Positions 53,380 through 60,290 of a DNA stretch of 64,000 bases are shown in pieces. The notes under the pieces were generated by a model that searched no databases, was not told the DNA's origin, and worked only from the letters and a program-made list of their open reading frames with translations. How positions within the stretch are numbered: the stretch's first letter is position 1; each line of letters opens with the position of its first letter. This stretch comes from Phycisphaerae bacterium (GTDB lineage: Bacteria > Planctomycetota > Phycisphaerae > JAJVII01), in NCBI GenBank assembly GCA_022072085.1, contig JAJVII010000060.1, forward strand, positions 41,575-105,574, given 5' to 3'. The position numbers and the translations under genes are program-made.

Positions 53380-54399
53380 TTACTTCGATTGCGTCATGGC
53401 GGCGGCCTTGTCGCGTGTGATCCGACCCCTAAGGGGCTCGCCGGCCAGGAAGGCTTCAAGGTCCGCGACGACCCGGTCGCCGAACTGGTGCTGCCGCCGC
53501 GGGACCGGCCCGGCGCAGTGCGGCGAAACGATCACGTTGTCCAGCTTCCACAGCGGATGGTCCGCCGGCAGCGGTTCGGGCTCGGTCACGTCCAGGGCGG
53601 CGCTCAGCCGACCGCTGCGGCATTCAGCCAGCAGCGCGTCGTGGTCGATCAGGCGGCCGCGGGCCGTGTTCACCAGCACCGCTCCGTCGGCCAGTCGGGC
53701 CAGTCGCTCGGCGTTCATGATCCATCGCGTCTGGTCGTTCAGCGGTGCGTGCAGGCTGACGACGCGCGACTCCGAGAGCATCCGGTCCAGTTCGACCTTC
53801 GTCCCGCCGGCGGCCGCGATAACGTCGGCCGACTCGGGCGCCGTCACCAGCACGCGGCAGTCAAAGCCGTTGAACATGCGCACGGCCCATCGGCCCACGT
53901 CGCCCAGACCCAGGATGCCGACCGTCTGGTGGGTGATCGAATCCATCCGCGCAGCCGGTTCGGACCGCCGCCAGCCGACCGGCCCCCGCAGCTCGCGGTT
54001 CACCTCGCCCCAGCGGCGGAGGCTCATCGACGCCAGCGTGACGGCCCACTCGGCCACCTGGCTGGACATCGCCGAGTTGGCAGACACGACCGTGACCCCA
54101 CGCTGCCAGGCCGACAGGTCCACGACCGGCGCGACCGTGCCGGCGCAGTGGCCGATGAAACGAAGCCGTGTCGCTCCGGCCAGCAGTTCTGCTGACAGCC
54201 GCGGCGCCCCCCAGCCGGTCAGGACGACGTCCGCGTCGGCCAGCCAGGCGGCCAGCTGCTCCTGCGTCCAGACCTTGGCTGGGCCCGCCGGCCGCACGAC
54301 GCGCCCGATCCGTTCGAGCCGCTCGACGGCGGCCCGCTCCAGCACGGGGTAGACCGGCAGGTCCTCGAAGAGCATGTAGATGTTGAGAGATTCGCTCAT
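53380..54399 (-). CDS. NAD-binding D-2-hydroxyacid dehydrogenase
   Basis: 339 residues from ATG 54399. The NAD fold has ILGLGDVGRWAVRMFNGF near residue 165. The catalytic stations are NTARGRLIDHDALL (Arg), DVTEPEPLPADHPLW (Glu) and VIVSPHCAG (His), as in glyoxylate/phosphoglycerate dehydrogenase relatives. No C-terminal ACT domain is present, so it is not a full SerA. The substrate is unknown. An in-frame start at 54525 adds a non-family extension. It is convergent with the CBM48 gene and divergent from the lipoprotein-rsbW operon. Confidence 0.87.
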   Translation of the reverse strand: MSESLNIYMLFEDLPVYPVLERAAVERLERIGRVVRPAGPAKVWTQEQLAAWLADADVVLTGWGAPRLSAELLAGATRLRFIGHCAGTVAPVVDLSAWQRGVTVVSANSAMSSQVAEWAVTLASMSLRRWGEVNRELRGPVGWRRSEPAARMDSITHQTVGILGLGDVGRWAVRMFNGFDCRVLVTAPESADVIAAAGGTKVELDRMLSESRVVSLHAPLNDQTRWIMNAERLARLADGAVLVNTARGRLIDHDALLAECRSGRLSAALDVTEPEPLPADHPLWKLDNVIVSPHCAGPVPRRQHQFGDRVVADLEAFLAGEPLRGRITRDKAAAMTQSK

Positions 54400-54531
54400 G
54401 GCCGGGCATTCTACAGCGTCGCGGGTGGCGGGCAAGGGCGCCCCGGGCGATGAGCGATCCGGCGTCCTGCATGTCCGATATTGCCGCCGACGATCGTGGC
54501 CGCGTCGGCCGATGCCTATCGACATCGACGT

Positions 54532-54559
54532 TTGAAACGGCGGCCCGGCGACTTATAAT
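54532..54559 (+). promoter_or_regulatory. strong sigma-70-type promoter of the lipoprotein-RsbW-STAS-Mla operon
   Basis: TTGAAA, 16-base spacer, a perfect TATAAT. It gives a leader of about 67 bases to the ATG at 54633. It is the best promoter match in the window. Confidence 0.7.
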
Positions 54560-54632
54560 TGGGCCGAGTCAACGTGCCCTGGCGGCTGGGCCGCCATCAT
54601 CTCGGATTTGTGCATCCAAGCCGGGGAGAGCG

Positions 54633-54992
54633 ATGTCCGCGAAACAATGGGTGGTTGCGGTGGCGGCGACGTGGCTGGCCTGCTTGGCGCTGATCGGATG
54701 CGTCCAGCCCGAGACCTACCGGGCGATGATCCAGTCGGAAGACGCGCTGAAACGGGCCAAAGGTTGTCGGATCGCCGGGGAGTACCGCGACAAGAAGTGC
54801 ATCCCGCTGCTGGTCGATCGCCTGGAGGACCGCGACCGGGCTGTGCGGCAGATGGCCCGCAGCGCCCTGCGCGAAGTCACCGGGCGCGACATCGGCTACA
54901 GCGAAACCGATCCGCCTGGCGTGCAGGCCGAGGCGATCCGCAAGTGGCGGGATTACGCCCGCCGCTTCGAGCAGCCGTCCGGAGGCAAGTGA
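54633..54992 (+). CDS. small HEAT-repeat lipoprotein, first gene of the Mla-type operon
   Basis: 119 residues. The signal VVAVAATWLACLALIGC has a lipobox (LIGC). The mature part holds one or two HEAT-like units (CRIAGEYRDKKCIPLLVDRL; RAVRQMARSALREVTGRDIG). GGGGAG lies 7 bases before the ATG. The stop codon overlaps the RsbW-like ATG by one base, and the promoter at 54532 reads into it. The role is unknown; the position suggests an envelope function connected with the transporter encoded downstream. Confidence 0.75.
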   Translation: MSAKQWVVAVAATWLACLALIGCVQPETYRAMIQSEDALKRAKGCRIAGEYRDKKCIPLLVDRLEDRDRAVRQMARSALREVTGRDIGYSETDPPGVQAEAIRKWRDYARRFEQPSGGK

Positions 54993-55477
54993 TGACGTCC
55001 CGATCGGCGGCCGCTCCGGTGATGGTTCGCATCCTGTCGGACCCGAAGTACCTGTGCGTTGCGCGATCGGCGGCTGAGCGGTTCTGCACGCTGGCCGGCC
55101 TGGACGCCGCGTCGTCCCACGCGGTCGGTCTGGCGCTGGACGAGGCGCTGGCCAATGTCATCCGGCACGGCTACGAGGGCCGCTGCAACCAGCCGATCCA
55201 CATCGAGTTCGACCGCGTCGAGCCGGGGCCCGAGGGGCCGGACCCCGCGCTGCGCATCCGCATCCGCGACTACGGCTGCCAGGTGGACGCGTCGGCGATT
55301 AACCCGCGCGACCTGGACGAACTTCGCCCGGGGGGGCTGGGCGTGCATATCATGCGTTCGGTGATGGACGAAATCCGGTGGCGGCGGCGCGGGCTGACCG
55401 GCATGGAACTGGAGATGACCAAACGCATCGCCCCCTCCGCGGGCAGCGCCGGCGGCTGCGGGCAGGAGCGAAGTTGA
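54992..55477 (+). CDS. RsbW/SpoIIAB-like serine kinase (HATPase_c_2)
   Basis: A 161-residue GHKL-fold protein that in its family binds and phosphorylates a STAS-domain partner. The N box is ALDEALANVIRHG (E51, N55), the G1 box IRDYG (D93) and the G2 box GGLGVHIMRSVMDE, all intact, so ATP binding is likely. It starts at ATG 54992 with GGAGG 6 bases upstream. Start and stop each share one base with the neighbouring genes, meaning tight translational coupling to the lipoprotein gene and the STAS gene. No sigma factor or phosphatase (RsbU-like) gene is in the window. Confidence 0.88.
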   Translation: MTSRSAAAPVMVRILSDPKYLCVARSAAERFCTLAGLDAASSHAVGLALDEALANVIRHGYEGRCNQPIHIEFDRVEPGPEGPDPALRIRIRDYGCQVDASAINPRDLDELRPGGLGVHIMRSVMDEIRWRRRGLTGMELEMTKRIAPSAGSAGGCGQERS

Positions 55478-55842
55478 TGAGCAGTTACGATTCCTCGGCC
55501 ATCTCGCAGGTCCGCGCCCTCCGCACGCCCGGCGGCGTTCAGGCGGTCGTCGTCACGCTCCAGGGCGAGGTGGACCTCCAGCATTCGCCCGCGGTCCGCC
55601 AGCAGTTGATCGACGAAGCGGGCAAGCGTCCCGGCCGCCTGGTCGTGGACCTTTCGGCGGTGAACTACATGGACAGTTCCGGCGTCGCGTCGCTGGTCGA
55701 GACGCTCCAGCGAGTCCGCGGCTACGGCGGCGAGCTGATCCTGGTCAACCCGACCGCGCGCGTGCGGTCGATCTTTGAGATCGCCCGGCTGGACCGCATC
55801 TTCCGCATCCTGACCGACCTTGGGGAGGCCATGGGCGAGTGA
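55477..55842 (+). CDS. STAS-domain protein (SpoIIAA/RsbV-like; occupies the MlaB position)
   Basis: A 121-residue single-domain protein. The STAS core has VVVTLQGEVDLQHSPAVRQQ and VDLSAVNYMDSSGVASLVE; the phosphorylatable serine pair is S67/S68, matching the MDSSG site of SpoIIAA. It starts at ATG 55477, overlapping the kinase stop, and its own TGA overlaps the GTG of mlaE (GTGA). In Mla systems the STAS protein MlaB binds the ATPase MlaF, while in partner switches it is the kinase target. Both readings fit its position here. Confidence 0.85.
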   Translation: MSSYDSSAISQVRALRTPGGVQAVVVTLQGEVDLQHSPAVRQQLIDEAGKRPGRLVVDLSAVNYMDSSGVASLVETLQRVRGYGGELILVNPTARVRSIFEIARLDRIFRILTDLGEAMGE

Positions 55843-56660
55843 GCGAGTCGGCCGGCCGAAAACTCGGCGTGGTCGCCCGGCTGGGATCGGCCCTGCTGGG
55901 GCTGTTCCGCTACATCGGCGGGATGGGCTGGCTGCTGGCCGACACCGTCCGCCTGGCCGCCCGCGGGCTGTTCGTGCCCGGGGTGAAGATCGGCCGACCG
56001 GCCCTGGCGGCGCAGATGATCCGCGTCGGCGTGCGGAGCCTGGGCATCGTGATGCTCGTTCACCTGTTCATCGGAATCATCCTGGCGCTCCAGATGGCGC
56101 CCGTGCTGCGCGACTTCGAGATGGTCGACCGCGTCGCGACGATCGTGGCCATTGCCCAGGTGCGCGAGCTGGGTCCGCTGATCACGGCTATCGTGCTGAG
56201 CGGTTTTGCCGGGGCGGCCATCGCGGCCGAGCTGGGCACGATGGTCGTCGGCGAGGAGATCGAGGCCCTGCGGGCGCAGGCCCTGGACCCGGTGCGGTTC
56301 CTGGTCGTCCCCCGCGTGCTGGCGACGGTGGTGATGACGGTCTGCCTGACGGTGCTGGCCGACCTGGTGGGCATGTTCGGCGCCTACCTGACCGGCGCCG
56401 GCGCGCTGGGCATCAGCACGTCCGTCTTCTACCACACCAGCGTCGATGCCCTGACGGTTCGCAGCTTTCTGACCGGGCTGACCAAGGCCGGCATGTTCGG
56501 GCTGCTCATCAGCGTGATCGCCTGCTTCGAGGGGCTGCGCGTCGGCGGCGGGGCCGAGGGGGTCGGCCGGGCGACGACGCGAACCGTCGTCTACTCGATC
56601 TTCAGCCTGATCCTGGCCGACTGCGTCTTTACGATCCTGTTCTACGCGTACGACCTGTAG
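55839..56660 (+). CDS. mlaE: MlaE-family phospholipid ABC transporter permease
   Basis: 273 residues, inner membrane. MlaE-domain features: IIGHLFIGIILALQMAP-type first helix (LVHLFIGIILALQMAPVLRD), then RELGPLITAIVLSGFAGAAI and AELGTMVVGEEIEAL, LDPVRFLVVPRVLATVVMT and the C-terminal helices. Five helices are expected. It starts at GTG 55839, with GGGGAGG 10 bases upstream, and is translationally coupled to the STAS gene. It pairs with the ATPase downstream for retrograde or anterograde lipid transport; the direction cannot be told from sequence. Confidence 0.92.
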   Translation: MSESAGRKLGVVARLGSALLGLFRYIGGMGWLLADTVRLAARGLFVPGVKIGRPALAAQMIRVGVRSLGIVMLVHLFIGIILALQMAPVLRDFEMVDRVATIVAIAQVRELGPLITAIVLSGFAGAAIAAELGTMVVGEEIEALRAQALDPVRFLVVPRVLATVVMTVCLTVLADLVGMFGAYLTGAGALGISTSVFYHTSVDALTVRSFLTGLTKAGMFGLLISVIACFEGLRVGGGAEGVGRATTRTVVYSIFSLILADCVFTILFYAYDL

Positions 56661-56680
56661 CCGACGCGAGGGAATCGCCG

Positions 56681-57499
56681 TTGCCTGAAGAGATCGCCAT
56701 CTCGGTCGAGGAACTGGTCAAGAGCTTCGACGGACACGTCGTGCTGGACGGCGTGAACCTCCAGGTTCGCCGCGGTGAGACGATGGTCGTCATGGGCGGC
56801 TCGGGCTGCGGCAAGAGCACGCTGCTGCGGCACATGATCGGCTCGATTTTCCCCGACTCCGGACGCGTCGTGCTGCTGGGTGAGGACCTCAACGAACTGG
56901 ACGGCGCGGGCCTGGACCGGCTGCGGCTGCGGTTCGGCATCCTGTTCCAGTCCGGCGCCCTGTTCAACTCGATGACCGTGGGCGAGAACGTTGCGCTCCC
57001 GCTCGTCGAGCACACCGAACTGGACCCGGCGACGATCGAGATCATGGTGAAGATGAAGCTGGAGGCGGTCGGCCTGCGCGAGCATGCCGACAAGATGCCC
57101 GCCCAGATCAGCGGCGGGATGAAGAAGCGCGCCGGACTGGCCCGGGCGCTGGCGCTGGACCCGGAGATCCTCTTCTACGATGAACCGTCAGCCGGCCTAG
57201 ACCCCGTGACCAGCGCCGAGATCGACCAGCTCATCATGGATCTGTCCGGCAAGCTGGGCGTGACCAGCGTGGTGGTGACCCACGAGATGGACTCCGCGTT
57301 CCGCATCGCCAGCCGAATGGCCATGCTCGACCGCGGCCGCGTCGTCGCGGTGGGCACGCCCGCGGAGTTCCGCGACAGCGCCGATCCGATGGTGAAGCAG
57401 TTTATCAACGGTCTGGCGGAGGGGCCCATCACGGCCCGCCGACAGGAGAGCAACTACGAAGAGGACATCCTGGGCGTGAGCCCGAGGCATGGACGGTGA
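56681..57499 (+). CDS. mlaF: MlaF-family ABC transporter ATPase
   Basis: 272 residues from TTG 56681 (GAGGG about 8 bases upstream), the first start after the mlaE stop that keeps the family N-terminus. Walker A is GGSGCGKST; the Q-loop FQSGALFNSMTVGEN, the signature ISGGMKKRAGLARAL and Walker B ILFYDEPSAGLDP are complete, and the switch His lies in VVVTHEMDS. The GMKKR signature variant is the Mla/MCE-ATPase type. It powers MlaE. A repeat E element of about 135 bp separates it from the MCE gene. Confidence 0.93.
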   Translation: MPEEIAISVEELVKSFDGHVVLDGVNLQVRRGETMVVMGGSGCGKSTLLRHMIGSIFPDSGRVVLLGEDLNELDGAGLDRLRLRFGILFQSGALFNSMTVGENVALPLVEHTELDPATIEIMVKMKLEAVGLREHADKMPAQISGGMKKRAGLARALALDPEILFYDEPSAGLDPVTSAEIDQLIMDLSGKLGVTSVVVTHEMDSAFRIASRMAMLDRGRVVAVGTPAEFRDSADPMVKQFINGLAEGPITARRQESNYEEDILGVSPRHGR

Positions 57500-57500
57500 A

Positions 57501-57636
57501 GGCCAATGTCGAATGACGAAACTCGAATGACGAAAGAATGTCGAATCACGAATGGCGAATGAAGGACGGGCGTCGTTCTTTTCGTCATTGGTCATTCGTC
57601 ATTCATTCGACATTCGCCATTCGACATTTGTCATTC
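57501..57636. repeat. repeat family E, copy 4 (two full arms)
   Basis: The left arm (57501-57563) holds AATGTCGAATGACGAAACTC-type units; the right arm (57579-57636) holds TCGTCATTGGTCATTCGTCA-type units. It lies between mlaF and the MCE gene, ending 16 bases before the ATG at 57653. Confidence 0.85.
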
Positions 57637-57652
57637 CCCCTTGAGGTGCGAG

Positions 57653-59023
57653 ATGGCGAAGAAGAAGGGACGCAACGAGCTGATCGCCGGGACGTTCATT
57701 GTCGTCGCGATCGTGCTGTTCGTCGGCGTGCTGCTGGTGCTGGCGGACTGGAAGAGCCTCTGGCAGGACCACCAGAAGGTGCAGGTGGTCTTCCGCCACC
57801 AGTCGGTCCACAAGCTGGCCAAGGGCGCCGCGGTCAGCTTCCGCGGCATCGGCATCGGCAGCGTCTCGGACGTCTCGCTGGACATCGGCAACCCCGAGGA
57901 GATTCGCGTCACCCTCGCCCTGCCGGAAGAACTGAAGATCTACACCAATGCCTCGGTCTACATTTCAACCGGCGGGCTGGTGGGCGGCCAGCCGGAGGTG
58001 GCGATCAGCGACGTTGGCGGGCCCGAACTGGCCCAGTCGCTCGGCCAGCCGGAGCCGAAGCGGGCCGGCATGAGCGACCCGATCATCGGCCGGACCAGGC
58101 CGAACCCGCTGGTTTCCGACGCGGCCCAGGCGGCCGGCGTCAACGATCACGTCCGCACGCAGCTCCAGAAATCGGTCGATGACATCAGCCAGATTATCGC
58201 CGCGATCCACGACTCGCTGCTGGCGCCGGCCAACGGCCCGCCGTCGGCCAGCCCGTCGCGCGTCGAGAAGGTCATTGTCGATCTCCAGACGGCTGTGGGC
58301 CGACTGGACGCGCTGGTCGCGTCGGTGCAGGGCGACCTGCTGCCGCCGATCCGCAACGCCGCGCTCAACGTCGAGGCCGTCACCGGCGACGCCCGCGTCG
58401 TGTCGGCTGAGCTGCGCGAGAAGGGCCCGGGCCTGATCGCCCGGCTGGACAAGATCACCTCCAACGTCGACAAGCTGGTCATCGATCAGACGCCGGTGCT
58501 CGCCGCGGCGATCGGGCACGTCGAGCGGATCACGGCCGTGTGGGACACCGGTTCGCAGGCCGAGCTGGCCAACCTCGACAAGGCCCTTGTTCAGCTCAAC
58601 GCGGCGCTGACCGAGGCCCGCGACTCGCTGGGCAACATCCGCCAGATCACCGCCACCGCCCGCACGCTGCTGGAGGCCAACAGCGAAGGACTCAGCGACA
58701 CGGTTGCGAATTTTCAGGAGGGCTCCGACCATTTCCGCGCGACGCTGGCCGAGGTCCGCCGCAATCCCTGGCGGCTGCTCTATCGCCCCAAGCCCGAGGA
58801 GGTCGAGCAGGCCAACGTGATGATGGCCGCCCGCGCCTTCAGCGAGGGGGCGACGCGGTTGCGCGACACGACCACGCGGCTGTCGGCCCTGGTCGAACGG
58901 GCCGACGCCCCCGAGGCGCTGCGTGACCAGCAAGTCCGCAAGATGCTTGCCGACCTGACCGACAGCTTCCAGCGATTCGAGAAGGCGCAGGAGGCTCTTT
59001 ACCGGGCGCTGAAGGTACCGTAA
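57653..59023 (+). CDS. MlaD/MCE-domain lipid-binding protein
   Basis: 456 residues. One N-terminal helix (LIAGTFIVVAIVLFVGVLLV) anchors it in the inner membrane, followed by a single MCE domain at about residues 40-145 (QVVFRHQSVHKLAKGAAVSF; IGIGSVSDVSLD; YISTGGLVGGQPEVAI). The remaining 300 residues are long helices with coiled-coil character (LDKITSNVDKLVIDQTPVLA; LDKALVQLNAALTEARDSLG), as in longer MCE proteins that may span the periplasm. It starts at ATG 57653 with GAGGTGCGAG just before. It probably forms a hexameric substrate channel with MlaE/MlaF. It is followed 9 bases later by a Rossmann-fold gene. Confidence 0.9.
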   Translation: MAKKKGRNELIAGTFIVVAIVLFVGVLLVLADWKSLWQDHQKVQVVFRHQSVHKLAKGAAVSFRGIGIGSVSDVSLDIGNPEEIRVTLALPEELKIYTNASVYISTGGLVGGQPEVAISDVGGPELAQSLGQPEPKRAGMSDPIIGRTRPNPLVSDAAQAAGVNDHVRTQLQKSVDDISQIIAAIHDSLLAPANGPPSASPSRVEKVIVDLQTAVGRLDALVASVQGDLLPPIRNAALNVEAVTGDARVVSAELREKGPGLIARLDKITSNVDKLVIDQTPVLAAAIGHVERITAVWDTGSQAELANLDKALVQLNAALTEARDSLGNIRQITATARTLLEANSEGLSDTVANFQEGSDHFRATLAEVRRNPWRLLYRPKPEEVEQANVMMAARAFSEGATRLRDTTTRLSALVERADAPEALRDQQVRKMLADLTDSFQRFEKAQEALYRALKVP

Positions 59024-59032
59024 CCTGCTGCC

Positions 59033-60247
59033 ATGGCTAAGGCGAGATCGTCCTCCCACGATGCGCTCGTCATCGGCGACGGCGTTGCGGCCGCGCTGAC
59101 CGCCCTGACGCTGGCTGCCGGCGGCAAGCGCAAGCGGTCCGTCTGCCTGCTGGGCACGGGCAACCCGTCGCCCGCGGACGTGGTAGCCGCCTCCTACGCG
59201 CTAATCGACCCGCACGCGTTCACCCCGATGGGCATCGCCCGCGCGAAGGTCGGCCTACTGACCGACGGCGCCCTGCGCGGCATGACCGTTGCCGGCGTCC
59301 GCGACGCGGCTCGCGCCCAGTACGTTTCACGCTCGGTCAGCGGCTGCTGCGCCGACGGCGCCCGGCTGCTGCGCGGCCTGCTGTCGCTCTGCCGCTCGGC
59401 CGGCGTGACGCTGGCCCGCGGGGCCGCCGACGCCCGCTGCGTCGTCGCCGACGGCGGCGTCGAGGTGACATGGTCCGGCGGCCGGGCGAGCGGCCGCGTC
59501 GGCCTGCTGACCGACCTGGACGCCGGCGTCCAGGCCGACAGTTTCGGCCTGCGCCAGGTGCGCATGGCAGGGCGACTTGCGCGGTGCTACGGCACGGTCC
59601 TGCCGTCGACGCCGGCGCGAATGCGCAAGGCCTTCGGCGCCAGCCCGGCGTTGCAGACCGTATGGCAGCTCGACCTGGAGGGCTTCGACCTCTCGCCAGA
59701 GGCCGTCCGCGACTCGCACGCCTGGGTTCTTCCGCGCAAGGACGCCGCCGCCGTCGGGCTGATGATCAGCGGCGAGCGCGGCGAGTCGGTCGCCCCGGCC
59801 CGCGTCGAGCAACTGATGACCCGCGTGCTGGCCCAGCTTCGCGAGCAGCGGGCCCTGCCGGTGGAAACCGAGAGCGACGCAGCCGCCCACGGGCCGATCG
59901 AGACCTGGCAGCTCCCGCCCGCGGCGGCGCTGGAGATCGAGTCGCACGTCGGCAAGCGATCGCTGGCGCTGGGACTGATGGGCGGATTCGTCGCGGCACT
60001 GTCGGGACAGTGGATTGGTCCGACCGTGCAGGCGGCGGCTATCGCCGGGCTGGTGCTGGACAAGGCGGCGAAGGACCCGCGGTTGCAGGACCAGCTCGGC
60101 GCGTTCAGCGTGCAGTGGCGGCAGAAGATGTCGGACCGGCTGCGGAGCCCCAACACCCGTCTGGCGTTCCTGCTCCCGCTGGCGTTCGCGAACCAGCAGA
60201 TCGCCGACCGCTTCTGCCGCGCCTACCTCTTCGGCGAAAACTTCTAG
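59033..60247 (+). CDS. Rossmann-fold FAD-binding-like protein, last gene of the Mla-type operon
   Basis: 404 residues. The N-terminus DALVIGDGVAAALTALTLAAGG is a dinucleotide-binding motif (GxGxxA-like), and near residue 315 LALGLMGGFVAALSGQWIGPTV is in the place of the second FAD motif seen in geranylgeranyl-reductase-like proteins, but both are degenerate. The rest has few family motifs. The ligand may be lost or changed. The position 9 bases after the MCE gene suggests a role in lipid modification or handling. It could be a pseudo-enzyme. I do not assign a substrate. Confidence 0.6.
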   Translation: MAKARSSSHDALVIGDGVAAALTALTLAAGGKRKRSVCLLGTGNPSPADVVAASYALIDPHAFTPMGIARAKVGLLTDGALRGMTVAGVRDAARAQYVSRSVSGCCADGARLLRGLLSLCRSAGVTLARGAADARCVVADGGVEVTWSGGRASGRVGLLTDLDAGVQADSFGLRQVRMAGRLARCYGTVLPSTPARMRKAFGASPALQTVWQLDLEGFDLSPEAVRDSHAWVLPRKDAAAVGLMISGERGESVAPARVEQLMTRVLAQLREQRALPVETESDAAAHGPIETWQLPPAAALEIESHVGKRSLALGLMGGFVAALSGQWIGPTVQAAAIAGLVLDKAAKDPRLQDQLGAFSVQWRQKMSDRLRSPNTRLAFLLPLAFANQQIADRFCRAYLFGENF

Positions 60248-60290
60248 CAGACCAGGCGAGTGCCCTGTCCGACCGCGAAGGAGTGCAGCC

